This document shows positions 1 through 10,765 of a DNA stretch of 39,138 nucleotides, one piece after another. The stretch covers positions 69,001 through 108,138 of the forward strand of contig RPFO01000024.1 in NCBI GenBank assembly GCA_009746045.1, read 5' to 3'. Under the pieces are notes generated by a model that did not search any database, had not been told where the DNA came from, and worked only from the letters and a program-made list of their open reading frames with translations. The first letter of the stretch is position 1, and every line of letters starts with the position of its first letter. Origin of the DNA: Mesostigma viride. Lineage: Eukaryota > Streptophyta > Mesostigmatophyceae > Mesostigmatales > Mesostigmataceae. The translations under genes were made by a program, and so were the position numbers.

Positions 1-2
1 CT

Positions 3-1045
3 CGTACTGTTCCTTTTCCCAAGGTGGAGTCGGTAGACAAGCTATCGCTGACCAACCTTACCCATCGCAGCTTCGACCATTTCTCCACCAAGTTTCAGGA
101 TGTCTTCGCTATCCACTTCGCCAACTACGGGCCCAAGGCAGAGGAACGTCTCACGATGGACATCCAGAAGAGAATGGTTAGGCAGCGGATGAGCGACAGT
201 GCCAGCGACCGTTTTGATGAGTTTTTGCGTTCTGTGGCTGGACGTGCGTGTACCGACCTCCCCTCTCTCCTATTGGGCTTTCGCCGGTTTCTGTTACCCC
301 AGGATCAGCTTCGCATGGATCGGGACGCACTGGCTAACTGTACGCAGGCTGGTTTGACGCTGCCACAGTTCGTGGAGCAATTCACCAACCTTAGAGCCAA
401 GATTCCCCAATGCTCTGACGCAGAGGCGCTTCACAGACTACTGCATGGCATGGCTCCACACGTGCGACTGGATGTGGACAAGCACTTCTCCCAGTTCGAC
501 TACGTGGACTGGCAATGGGACAAGGTGTTGTCTTATGTGCTCACCCTCTGTCGTGTGCCTGCTTTTTCTGTCAAGTGGGAGCCTGTGGCCACGCCAGTGC
601 CACCCATCAAGAAGTCCCTGAACCAGCTGGATGACCTCCTGGGGGAGCTCAATGCCTTGGATCCCACCCAGGGTAACTGTTTTATCTGCAACCAGCCAGG
701 TCACTTTGCACGGGACTGCCCTAGACGGGACCAGTTTCCCCCTGCCACGAGAGGACCTTTTGGCGCCCTGCCATCTCCCAGGCCACCCAGCCTTCCTCCT
801 GGCGTTCCTGCTGGCGATCACCGGATGCAGCCAGGGTTCCAGCCCAACTTCCAGCCCTCTGGGAGGTTCCAGTCCCGCGCTCGGCCCTTCAGCAGACAGG
901 ATAAGCGTAGGATGGTGAACGCTCTCATGCAGCTGCTGGCAGATGAGGAGGATGGGGGGACGAGGATGAGCCTCCAGCACCACCTGAGCAGCTTCCACCA
1001 TCGGGCAGTGGAGCACTCCCAGACCCACCTGAGTCAAAAAACTAG
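3..1045 (+). pseudogene. gag: gag of element 1, partial and frameshifted
   Basis: Gag supplies the structural proteins of the virus-like particle and binds the element RNA. The visible part holds the helical retrotransposon gag domain and a CCHC zinc knuckle (CFICNQPGHFARDC, 678-719). At about 954-959 this copy has six G residues where element 2 has seven. That shifts the reading frame, and translation then runs to 1085 instead of the TAG at 1043-1045 that matches the element 2 gag stop. The start lies before the window. The lost G sits in a homopolymer, so a sequencing error is a serious alternative to real decay. Confidence 0.88.
1036..1042 (+). promoter_or_regulatory. A_AAA_AAC -1 frameshift heptamer, element 1
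   Basis: Six A and a C directly precede the TAG that matches the gag stop, in the same phase as in element 2. Slipping back one base here opens the pol frame. In this copy the upstream G-run deletion puts ribosomes in another frame, so the signal would not be read in phase. Confidence 0.6.
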
Positions 1046-4000
1046 TTGGGTCCCCAGGTCATCCTTCTGTCATGGCCAGGTCTGACCTGCCTGCTGTTGA
1101 CGTTAGGCCAGTGAACACTGTGGGTGCTTCTGACCCTGCTGTCCCTGTGGGTCCTCCTGTACCAGGTCACTTACTCAAGTTTCAGGCTAGGCTCCTCAAC
1201 GTGCCAGTTCCCTTGGCTCAGCCAGCTTGCTTGTTTATGATTGATTCTGGTGCTGGCAGTAATTATATTGCTGCATCCTTGGTGCAGGAGTTGAAGTTGC
1301 CTGTGTTGGCCCACCCCACACCTGTCATGGTGCAGTATTCTGATGGCAGGAGAAGCTGCTCACCTGGCTATGTGCAGCTCATCTTCCAAGTTTGTTCATC
1401 CCAGACTTTGGAAGTGACAGCAGATGTCATTCCCCTCACGGCAGCAGATGTGATTTTGGGGATCCCATGGTTGTCTGACACCAATCCTGCTATTTCTTGG
1501 CCTGACAGGGTGGTCCAGTTCAAGGATGGGACAGTGTGGGATGCTACCTGTGTGTTGCCAGGGGGGAGAAGAACAGCCACTGAGTGCTGTTCCACACAGA
1601 CAGCTGTCAATGATGGCAAGGGAGGGGAAGCAGGTGCGAAAGGGGTGGATCAAGAGCCGACTTTGGAGGAGAAACGGGCTGCCCTACTGAAGCATGTGTG
1701 GTCTGCCAAGCATACTCTGTCTTATTTGGCCACCTATCCAGTGGAACACATCTTTTTCCTGCATTTGGTGCCTAATGAACCTGAGTCTGCTAGTGGTCAT
1801 TCTGTCAATGCTGTCAGTTCTACTGTCACCACTGAGCAACAACAGCAGCATGATGCCTTGTTGGACAGGTATGGAGCCATCTTTGAGGACAAGATGCCCC
1901 AGTATCCTCCTGAGGGACCCATCACACATGTCATCAAGTTGGTAGAGGGTGCTCGTCCTCCTTTTGTGCCTATGTACAGGATGGGCCCTGCAGAGATGGC
2001 AGAGCTGAAGACCATACTTATTGGCCTGTTGGAGGCTGGTCTGATCCTCCCAGCTAACAGTCCTTTCAGTTCTGGGTGTTTGCTTGTACCCAAGCATGAT
2101 GGGGGGTGGAGGTTGTGCATTGACCTGAGGGGACTGAACAAGGTGACTGTCAAGTCCAGGTACCCTCTGCCCAGAATTGATGAGTTGCTGGAGAGGACTG
2201 CAGGAGCTGCCTTCTTTACCAAGTTTGACCTCAGGCATGCTTTCTGGCAGATCAGGGTGGCTACTGAGGACATCCCCAAGACGGCCTTTTCTACCCATGG
2301 GGACAGTTCCAGTGGACAGTAATGCCCATGGGTGCCTCTAACAGTCCTGCCACTATGCAGATGTTTGTCAATGCCATCTTTGGCCACCTGACTGGAAATG
2401 CCCTGCCCCAGATCTCACCTGACCTTCGCAACCCCAGGTTCAAGGACATTGCCCACTTGTGTGACACTACCAGGGTGGTCTTCAGGACTTGTGTGGTCGT
2501 CTACCTGGACGACATTCTGGTACACTCTCGTACCTTCAGGGAGCATCTGGAGAACGTGGAGGAGGTCCTTAAGGTGATCCATCAGTATCATCTGTCGGTG
2601 AAGAGGTCCAAGGTGGAGTGGGGCCAAGAGGTGAAGTTTCTGGGCTACCAGCTGAGCGCTGCAGGTATGACTCCTGAGGCCAGCAAGGTCTCTGCTGTTT
2701 TGGAGTGGCCTGTGTTGAAGTCAGCTCAGGATGTCAGATCCTTTCTGGGCCTGGTGGGCTGGTACCGACGGTTCATCCCTGACATGGCGGCCATCTCTGG
2801 TCCCCTGTTAGCCCTGCTCAAGAAGGATGTTCCCTTTGAGTGGACTGCAGCATGCCAGCAAGCTTTTGATGTGTTGAAGCAGAAGCTTACCACTGCTCCC
2901 TTGTTGGTGGGCCCCAACCCAGACTTGCCATACCAGGTTAGGTCTGATGCCTCACAGGGTGCTATTGGTGCAGTACTAATGCAAGATCATGGTAAGGGCC
3001 CTCAACCAGTGGAATACATGTCCAGGAGTATGACGTCTGCAGAACGTAACTACCCTGTTCATGAGCAGGAGCTGCTGGGATTGGTGGTGGCCTGTCACAA
3101 GTGGGAACACCTACTGAAGGGGGCTCAGTTTTCTGTGGCCAGCAGCGCCAGGATGGGCAGGGCAACGAGTCTATTACCCTGATGACTGACCACAGGCCCT
3201 TGGTACATGTGTTGGAACAGACCCGGATGAGTAAGAGGATGGCTGGATGGATGGAGTTCCTGGGGGGGTTTGGACCTTTCTCTGTGAGGTACATTCCTGG
3301 TACGCAGAATGTGGTGCCTGACGCCCTGTCCAGGAGGAGGGATTTGATGGGAAGTTTTCATGAGGACTTGGACATCTGTGCTGCCCTGATTTCTGTGGTA
3401 GAGTGTGGAGCCTTGACTAGAGCTCAGGCCAACAACCAGAAGGTTTCTCAACTGTTGACACCACCTGTAGGGAATAACGGTGGTCCCGTGATGCTCATCG
3501 ACCAGGGCTCTGTCCCAGAGTTGACAGGCGTCCAGGAGGGTGTCCAGTCACTGTCTGACAGTCTTAGGAGAAGTCCTGAAGGTGTGGTGCCCACTCCCAC
3601 AGTGCAGCCAGGTGAGGGAGCCCTGCTAGGCGCAGCAGAGGTAGGCCCAGGAAGTGGGTCATGGACCCTGTGTTGGTAGGCCGGTCCAAGGTGTTGGCCT
3701 CTCAGGTGATGGCAAGGTCAAAAGGGCCTATAGCTACTACTGTCTCATCCAAGCAGTTGGTGGCTAGCCCTGGGCAGGAAGAGGAGATGCAGATGCAGCC
3801 CCTGGGACCTGACAAGGACCTGGTGTTGCCTAATCCTTTAAATATTTCCCTGCTGGACGTCATCAAGGCCTTCACCAAGACGGAGGACATGGCTACTGCA
3901 GCTATCCAGAGGGGCAACTTTGGCAATAGACCTGTAGAATACTGGGAGGGCGTTCTGTATGTTCACACTCATGATGCAGAGCACACGGTGACTAGAAAAG

Positions 4001-5401
4001 TGTATGTGCCTGAGATGGCCATTCCCACAGTGTTACATTGTTTCCATGACGATGTGACTGCGTGTCATCCTGGTTATGCTAAGCTACTTCATGAGGTGCA
4101 GCAGAGGTTTTGGTGGCCTGGCCTTTATCAGGATGTTAAGGCCTATGTGGATTCCTGTGACTCCTGCCAGAGAAATAAGGTCAGGAACCAAGCCACGCCC
4201 ATCTTTCCCATGGCTATGCCCATTCCCCTGCGCCCTTGGATCAGTGTGACTATGGATTTTATCTGTGGTCTTCCCATGTCAGATGGTGGCAATGACAGGA
4301 TCCTTGTGGTCATGGACAGGCTTCCAGGATGTGCCATCTGATTCCTTGCAATACTCATCTCACCGCTGCACAGTGTGTGGATTTGTTTATGAAGGAGATC
4401 TACCGTCTGCACGGCATGCCTAGAGTGATCATCACTGATCAGGACCCCCTTTGGCTGTCAGGGTTTTGGAAGTCATTCTTTGACATCCTAGACACTAAGC
4501 TGGCATTCGGTGTGGCATACAGGTGTGCCAGTACTGGGGCGGTGGAGAGGATGAACAGAATTGTCAGGGAGTGTCAAAAGCACTATTGTACCACGACAAC
4601 AAGGACTGGGACAAGAAGCTACCTTTCATAGAGTTCGCAATCAACAACTCTCCTCTGGCTCCTCACCAGATGTCCCCCTTCGTGATCTGCAATGGCCAGT
4701 GTCCCTTGACACCATTCGACTTGGAACTGCCTGACAGAGACGCTGAAGGCCCTTTCCAGCGACGTCTTGGTTCAGTCCAGCAGTTGTTGGCTTCCTTCCA
4801 GGAGGCTCACAGCATTGTGGCTACCCAGCTGTTGAGGACACAGGACAAGTACCTGACTAACGCCTGGCAGCAAACGGTGGCCAGTCATTCCTTTGTAGCT
4901 CCTGGGGACTTGGTGTTGTTGGAAGCCAACAGAGTGCTGCCTGAGAAGGAGCAATGCAGGAAACTGCAACCACTCTGGTTGGGTCCTTACCCAGTGTTGG
5001 CCACCTTTCACTATGGTACCGTGGTCCAGGTCCAGTGCCTTCTCACTGGAAGCTCAGGAATAATATTTTTCACCTAGCCAGCTGAAGCTGTACAGGCGTA
5101 ACACCTTGCCAGGCAGATTGTCTGCCCCTTTGCCTTATGAGTTGGATTCTGAGGGGGAGAAGATCTATGAAGTGGAGCGGTTGTTGGCTCACAGGGTGAA
5201 GGGGAAAGGTCGTACTAAACAGCTGCAGTTTAAGGTACACTGGAAGGGAGAGCTAGAGGTGACTGCTACGTGGCTGTGGTTGTCTGATCTCACCAACAGT
5301 CACTCTGCTGTACTAGAGTATTGTCAGCGTCATGGATCACCTTGCCTGAGTGGTATGTCATGGGCTCTGAGCGGTGTGCTCCCCTTCATAGCTCCCAGTG
5401 A
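1042..5401 (+). pseudogene. pol: pol of element 1, multiply frameshifted
   Basis: The polyprotein supplies protease, reverse transcriptase, RNase H and integrase. Visible parts in order: aspartic protease motif DSGAGSNY (from 1243); RT with YLDD (about 2502-2513); RNase H with SDAS, HEQELL and TDHRPL; an HHCC zinc-binding and DDE integrase; and a C-terminal chromodomain (about 5159-5340). Compared with element 2 it has lost single bases near 2297 (RT), 3150 (RNase H), 3617, 4322, 4590, 5035, 5079 and 5336, so no full-length product is possible as written. Its protease is intact where element 2 is broken, and the RT region is uninterrupted by the DNA transposon. Confidence 0.93.
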
Positions 5402-5448
5402 GCACTGCTAACCCTCTTTTTGGTGCTGTGTGTCTGTGGTTGCCAGCC

Positions 5449-6700
5449 ATGGCCGACTCCCATCCTGAGGGGACACCCAGGCCACCTGCCCAACTCCAAG
5501 AGGACGTGAGGGCTACGTATGTCTTTCAGCACGACTACGCTGGCCCCAGAGCCACAGGTACTTCGATCCAGGAAGACGCTGGGTTCGTGGAAGCCCATTT
5601 TCTCAACCTGTTCCAGCGTATGGTACATGATCAGCAACGGCACGAGCAGCGTCACGGGGCCTTGATAACAAGGTTGATCATGTGGAGGGTCTGGTTACTC
5701 AGATGGCAGAACACTTGAGGGCTGGGCACCTTCCACTGTGGGTTCTGCTGTGCCTGCAGTCTGAGGCTCCAGTAGCTCAGGAGGCTATCCCCACCATGGT
5801 GGCCTCAGTCCCTCCTCTACGGAGGCTCCTCCACCCCCTAAGGTGGTGGTACACTTGCCCAGGTCTGTTGTCCCAACAAAACAGGTGGAGCAGTTCTTGG
5901 ACCACCGTAAATGTGTCCTGAACAGTGCGAGTGGTGTAAATCCTTGTACACAGCCATGCAGGCATTGGACCAGACAGTGGTGGAGGAGGGTGAACTAGTA
6001 CCTGAGGGTATGGTAGAGTTGGCCCTGGACTGTCTGCCCCCCAGTCTTTGTGAGATTGGTTCACCCATGGTGGCTTACATTATGCACACCGTCTTTGCAG
6101 TGTACCCGTGGCCTTCGTTTGACATGAGGCCGGTGGAGGGCCAGGACTTGATGGCGGCTCTGCCCAGTGACCTGAGACTCGCCTTTGCAGAGCTCAAGCC
6201 AGTTGGTATTCCCAGACCTACACTGAGCTACTCGAGCAAGCTGTCAAGCAGGGAGAGTTTGACATGACTCCGTCGTCCAGCTGCTCTGTGATGTCATGTT
6301 TTCCACACAAGGACAGCACGGTCTTCGTGGGGCTGCAGTTACCAAAGTTCCCTAACGAGCTGAGGGCCAGGCTCACGCCCTTGAGGGTGCTGGTACCCAT
6401 CTTGGGGCCAGGTGGGGGCCTATCAAGGCCTTTCTACAGCTGTGGTGGGCCTATAGCAGCTGGCTATGTCGCCATAAGACTGCCAGTGGCTGGGTCTTCG
6501 ACCCCTCCGACAGGCTGTGGTTACTCTGTCCTACCCTGCCCAGTGCAGTAGGTTTTCAGCTGAGTTGGGCAAGGCTGCTGAGACCTGCCTGGATTCAGGT
6601 CAGCAGGAACTGGCCAGATCTGGTGTCCATGGTGGAGCATTTCCCAGTGTTTGGAACGAGGGGGAAGGATACGAAGAAGGGGGATTGGTTCACTCTGTGA
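5449..6700 (+). pseudogene. Third ORF (ORF3) of element 1, frameshifted
   Basis: This matches the intact ORF3 of element 2, beginning at the same ATG (protein start MADSHPEG), but several small indels break it into overlapping pieces. Near its end this copy reads five G where element 2 has four. Here the frame continues about nine codons further to a TGA at 6698-6700, giving a basic C-terminus. That may be the ancestral end, with element 2 being the shortened form. The function is not recognised. Confidence 0.7.
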
Positions 6701-7078
6701 AGGGTTTCCAGGATGGTTGGAGATGGGCTGTGGAGTGAGGTGGGGATCCAGAATGGAGGAGCCAGTTCTGATGTCCAGTCCAGATTTCCAGTAATGACAG
6801 TTCTGAGTTCATGGTAGTCTTGCAGTTGTATTATCCAGGCATGGTTGCCTGTGTGTTAGTCACTTGATGACATTTCATCTGTGGGTGAATTTGTCTTATT
6901 CAGGGTTGACATGATCAGATGATAATGAGATAGGAGGCCCTTTGGGGATGTAAAAACCCACTTGCTTGTCCCAAGAGGTGGTGGACTTCCTGTTTATTGT
7001 TGTGTTGTTTTGTGGAGGTTGTTGTTTTATTCTTCTTGGCTTCTAGGAACTGGGAGTTCCTGTCTTGAGGGGGAGATA
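6701..7078 (+). other. 3' untranslated region and polypurine tract of element 1
   Basis: No ORF of note. The stretch is collinear with 19693-20096 of element 2. It ends in the polypurine tract GAGGGGGAGA (7067-7076), two bases before the LTR. In Ty3/gypsy elements this tract primes plus-strand DNA synthesis. Confidence 0.85.
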
Positions 7079-7775
7079 TGTAACAACCAAATGTTACATC
7101 CAAAGTTTTCCTACTGTTGATCTTATTATGAGTTCTTTAGGACAATTATTTGAGAAGTTAGGAGGCTTCGACGTCTGATGGATATTGGGCCTGTTGAGAT
7201 CTGTCGAATTTATTGTTCTACCCTCATTGGTCGTGGCCTGATCCACGTAGGGTACTTTGCGGTTTTGTTCAGTCAGTCATAGATTCTCTTAATACCGTTG
7301 TACCTGGTGGATCTGGTTCCAGGTCATGGAGATTCGTATGTGCTGGCTTTGTGTTGTGTGAGGATTCGGAGGATAAGATCTTATCTTGAGTGATCCTCAC
7401 TTTTGATTGGTCCTTCCGGGTTAGGGTTGAGCCGACTCTGCGAACACGATGACTTTTATCCTGTTGGTAGTGGTCGTGCCTGTGTGCGTGCATGAGAACT
7501 AAAGCTACGGTGTAATTCAAGGGTTTCCTTGTTTCATCAATCAAACAACCCTTGCTAAAAGTCAACTATAACTTCAACAGATAGTCGACTTGGATATAAC
7601 TTGTCTGTTGTGTCTAACAAGGGTGGGGACTCATTCCCTTAACTGTTGAAGATCCATCTTCATTGCTTCTCTGGACGTGAAGTTATCTGTCGCGACTCCA
7701 ACCCAGGTATAAAGATCTTTTCACATCAATGTTGAAACTGAGGCTGTTGCAAACACAACATTTTTAGTTGTTACA
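7079..7775 (+). repeat. 3' LTR of element 1
   Basis: It begins TGTAACAACC and ends GTTACA, with a short inverted repeat at its start (TGTAAC-8 nt-GTTACA). It is 697 bp against 703 bp for the element 2 LTRs and differs from them at a few dozen positions by eye. Element 1 therefore belongs to a different sublineage or is an older insertion. A TATAAAG motif lies about 50 bp before its 3' end. Confidence 0.95.
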
Positions 7776-8089
7776 CGCCTGAACGCAGTCGCCATGGCCA
7801 CTTCTGCAAGGGGTGCGCGCACCGTGCACGTGAAATTTATGACCTTCGGTTCCGGCGCGAATGTTTTGGCGCCAAAAAATTCGGGCATATCCCGTCCCCT
7901 TAATTAACAACTGAATCAGTGAATTAGTTCGTTAGTCACGCACGCAGTCCTGTTTGGGAGCCGCTCAGCAATATAATGATCGAGCTTTCAAGACAAATGG
8001 TGATACTACTCTTGAAGTGCGTGCATGCACGCAAGTACTTAGTTTATTGCTCAAATGGAAATCCCACTCCCTACCTAGATTGACGAGGG
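7776..8089. other. Host DNA between the two retroelements
   Basis: About 310 bp with no credible gene. It contains the perfect palindrome TTTTGGCGCCAAAA (7864-7877), which matches the E2F/DP consensus, and a second palindrome, GCGTGCATGCACGC, near 8020. Its last five bases (8085-8089, GAGGG) are the left target-site duplication of element 2. It may be old promoter DNA or the relic of another repeat. Confidence 0.7.
8085..8089. repeat. Left target-site duplication GAGGG of element 2
   Basis: GAGGG sits immediately before the 5' LTR and again immediately after the 3' LTR (20800-20804). Five bases is the usual Ty3/gypsy integrase footprint. The match shows that 8090-20799 is one insertion event. 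Confidence 0.93.
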
Positions 8090-8792
8090 TGTAACAACCA
8101 AATGTTACATCCAAAGTTTTCCTACTGATGAATCTTATTATGAGTTCTTTAGGACAATTATTTGAGAAGTTAGGAGGCTTCGACGTCTGATAGATATTGG
8201 GCCTGCTGAGATCTGTCGAATCTATTGTTCTACCCTCATTGGTCGTGGCCTGATCCACGTAGGGTACTTTGCATGGTGTTGTTTAGTCAGTCATAGATTC
8301 TCTGCAATACCGTTGTACCTGGTGGATTTGGTTTCAGGTCATTGAGATTTCGTATGTGCTGGCTTTGTGTTGTGTGGAGGATTCGGAGGCTAAGATCTTA
8401 TCTTGAGTGATCCTCACTTTTGATTGGTCCTTCCGGGTTAGGGTTGGATGGATGCTGCGTGCACGATGACTTTTATCCTGTTTGGGGCGGCCGTGCATGC
8501 GTGCGTACGTGGGAGCTAAAGCTATGGTGTAATTCAAGGGTTTCCTTGTTTCATCAATCAAACAACCCTTGCCAAAAGTCAACTATAACTTCAACAGATA
8601 GTCGACTTGGATATAACTTGTCTGTTGTGTCTAACAAGGGTGGGGACTCATTCCCTTAACTGTTGAAGATCCATCTTCATTGCTTCTCTGGACGTGAAGT
8701 TATCTGTCGCGACTCCAACCCAGGTATAAAGATCTTTTCACGCTAATGTTGATACTGAGGCTGTTGCAAACACAACATTTTTAGTCGTTACA
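8090..8792 (+). repeat. 5' LTR of element 2
   Basis: TGTAACAACC…GTTACA, 703 bp. A TATAAAG motif near 8725 would place the transcription start around 8755, leaving a short R/U5. Six-base inverted terminal repeats (TGTAAC/GTTACA) are present, and a second GTTACA 14 bases in can form a terminal hairpin. Confidence 0.97.
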
Positions 8793-8793
8793 T

Positions 8794-8805
8794 TGGTATC
8801 GGAGG
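8794..8805 (+). promoter_or_regulatory. Primer-binding site (initiator tRNA-Met type)
   Basis: TGGTATCGGAGG lies one base after the 5' LTR. It resembles TGGTATCAGAGC, the complement of the initiator-methionine tRNA 3' end used by many plant LTR retrotransposons. It would prime minus-strand synthesis. The mismatches may reflect the alga's own tRNA. Confidence 0.8.
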
Positions 8806-8856
8806 ATTCTATACTTAGGTGTTGGTTGTCTTGACAGTATTAGTTCACGATTAACA

Positions 8857-9017
8857 ATGGAATTCTTGCCAGACCCAGAGAGGGTACGTTATGCTGTGTA
8901 TTCGGACAGTTCTTAAGAGTGTGACTCATCCTTATGTGACAGTCTTGCTCTGAGAACTGCCTTGAGCCCATAAGTCTCTAACGTTCCCCAGTCCGGCATG
9001 CGCGACCCATGGAGTGA
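8857..9017 (+). promoter_or_regulatory. gag leader with upstream ORFs
   Basis: Upstream ATGs precede gag. One at 8857 encodes 19 codons and stops at 8916. One at 9009 reads ATG GAG TGA, and its TGA overlaps the gag ATG (TGATG, 9015-9019). A two-codon uORF with a stop-start overlap is a configuration that permits reinitiation. Whether it controls gag output is inference. Confidence 0.45.
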
Positions 9018-10765
9018 TGAGTAACCCGGAGACACAACCACCGTTATCAAGTAAGAGAGTTGAAGATGCAACCACATCTTTAGCAGCTCAACGGACGACC
9101 GGTGATGAAAGGGTTTCATCATCTACTCCCAGACGTCAACTATTTGGAGATACCACCTTAATGTCTGCTTCCCGCAGATATTCGCTGTCGGTCGGCCCAA
9201 AGTTCTCCATCTTGCCCCTCGGTGTGCAACCAGGCGAGCCCTCCCTGCGTGGCGTTGGTAGAGGTGGACCACGGTTCTCCAACGTGGAGGACACGCGTTC
9301 GCCAGCACCCGAATACGGTTCGGCTATTCGTTTTGGCTACAACACGGTGCCGGGGCGAGACGGCACTCGGCTAGCGGCTGACGAGCTGACAGCGGAGAAA
9401 ATTCGATTACAACATGAACGTGAGGAAGCTGCGAGAGCTAGAAGTGTGGCGGAAGCGCTGGAGAAGAGTGTGGGTAGGACTATTGCGCGTGTGCAGCAAC
9501 TTGAGTTGCAAGGGCAGGCGGGCGATGGGGAGTCTGTTTTCGTGGATCAACCGTCTCCTACACTGGGTACACGAAGGGTATATGCGGTTGACGCTCCTTT
9601 TGTTGATGAAGGGACAGATGTACAGGGGAATGAGCCTCCACGGCTCTCGGTGGCTGCGACAATGCCGAAGAGTCAGAATGCACCACACGCCCCAGTGATG
9701 GAGCTCACGTCTTTGTATCCTCGTACTGTTCCTTTTCCCAAGGTGGAGTCGGTAGACAAGCTATCGCTGACCAACCTAACCCATCGCAGCTTTGACCATT
9801 TCTCCACCAAGTTTCAGGATGTCTTCGCTATCCATTTCGCCAACTACGGGCCCAAGGCAGAGGAACGTCTCACGATGGACATCCAGAAGAGAATGGTTAG
9901 GCAGCGGATGAGCGACAGTGCCAGCGACCGGTTTGATGAGTTTTTGCGTTCTGTGGCTGGACGTGCGTGTACCGACCTCCCCTCTCTCCTATTGGGCTTT
10001 CGCCGGTTTCTGTTACCCCAGGATCAACTTCGCATGGATCGGGACGCATTGGCTAGCTGTACGCAGGCTGGGTTGACGCTGCCACAGTTTGTGGAGCAAT
10101 TCACCAACCTTAGGGCCAAGATTCCCCAATGCTCTGACGCAGAGGCGCTTCACAGACTACTGCATGGCATGGCTCCACACGTGCGACTGGATGTGGACAA
10201 GCACTTCTCCCAGTTCGACTACGTGGACTGGCAATGGGACAAAGTGTTGTCTTATGTGCTCACCCTCTGTCGTGTGCCTGCTTTTTCTGTCAAGTGGGAG
10301 CCTGTGGCCACGCCAGTGCCACCCATCAAGAAGTCCCTGAACCAGCTGGATGACCTCCTGGGAGAGCTCAATGCTTTGGATCCCACCCAGGGTAACTGTT
10401 TTATCTGCAACCAGCCAGGTCACTTCGCACGGGACTGCCCCAGACGGGACCAGTTTCCCCCTGCCACGAGAGGACCTTTTGGTGCCCTGCCATCTCCCAG
10501 GCCACCCAGCCTTCCTCCTGGCGTTCCTGCTGGCGATCACCGGATGCAGCCAGGGTTCCAGCCTAACTTCCAGCCCTCTGGGAGGTTCCAGTCCCGCGCT
10601 CGGCCCTTCAGCAGACAGGACAAGCGTCGGATGGTGAACGCTCTCATGCAGCTGCTGGCAGATGAGGAGGATGGGGGGGACGAGGATGAGCCTACAGCAC
10701 CACCGGAGCAGCTTTCACCATCAGGCAGTGGAGCAACTCCAGACCCACCTGAGTCAAAAAACTAG
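9017..10765 (+). CDS. gag: Gag polyprotein of element 2
   Basis: 582 residues, intact. The N-terminal third is low in complexity. A charged helical, probably coiled-coil stretch lies around residues 125-165. The retrotransposon gag domain spans roughly residues 235-430. The CCHC zinc knuckle CFICNQPGHFARDC is at 10397-10438, followed by a Pro/Arg-rich tail and an acidic end (EDGGDEDE). It should form the particle shell and package RNA. I chose the ATG at 9017 because the codon just before it is GTG and the nearest earlier ATG (9009) stops after two codons. The TAG at 10763-10765 directly follows an A_AAA_AAC heptamer, so a fraction of ribosomes should continue into pol. Confidence 0.93.
   Translation: MSNPETQPPLSSKRVEDATTSLAAQRTTGDERVSSSTPRRQLFGDTTLMSASRRYSLSVGPKFSILPLGVQPGEPSLRGVGRGGPRFSNVEDTRSPAPEYGSAIRFGYNTVPGRDGTRLAADELTAEKIRLQHEREEAARARSVAEALEKSVGRTIARVQQLELQGQAGDGESVFVDQPSPTLGTRRVYAVDAPFVDEGTDVQGNEPPRLSVAATMPKSQNAPHAPVMELTSLYPRTVPFPKVESVDKLSLTNLTHRSFDHFSTKFQDVFAIHFANYGPKAEERLTMDIQKRMVRQRMSDSASDRFDEFLRSVAGRACTDLPSLLLGFRRFLLPQDQLRMDRDALASCTQAGLTLPQFVEQFTNLRAKIPQCSDAEALHRLLHGMAPHVRLDVDKHFSQFDYVDWQWDKVLSYVLTLCRVPAFSVKWEPVATPVPPIKKSLNQLDDLLGELNALDPTQGNCFICNQPGHFARDCPRRDQFPPATRGPFGALPSPRPPSLPPGVPAGDHRMQPGFQPNFQPSGRFQSRARPFSRQDKRRMVNALMQLLADEEDGGDEDEPTAPPEQLSPSGSGATPDPPESKN
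10756..10762 (+). promoter_or_regulatory. -1 programmed frameshift site A_AAA_AAC
   Basis: In the gag frame the codons are TCA AAA AAC TAG, so A AAA AAC sits exactly in slippery phase, next to the stop. After a -1 slip the frame reads CTA GTT GGG and stays open through ATG 10792 into protease. A possible downstream stem pairs CAGGTC (10775-10780) with GACCTG (10804-10809), 12 nt after the heptamer. That spacing is a little longer than the usual 5-9 nt. The heptamer is of the type used by MMTV and some other retroviruses. Confidence 0.78.

Larger units (their letters stand above)
1..7775 (+). mobile_element. Ty3/gypsy chromovirus, element 1 (5' end outside window)
   Basis: The window opens inside gag. 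The element runs through pol (protease, RT, RNase H, integrase, chromodomain) and a third ORF, then a polypurine tract and a 3' LTR ending at 7775. It is collinear with element 2 (position 1 matches 9720) and very similar in coding sequence, but it lacks the 3.28-kb insertion found in element 2 pol. The domain order RT-RNase H-integrase-chromodomain places it among chromoviruses of the Ty3/gypsy group. By extrapolation its 5' LTR would begin about 1.6 kb before the window. It carries many single-base indels relative to element 2. Target-site duplication cannot be checked; the right flank begins CGCCT. Confidence 0.95.
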
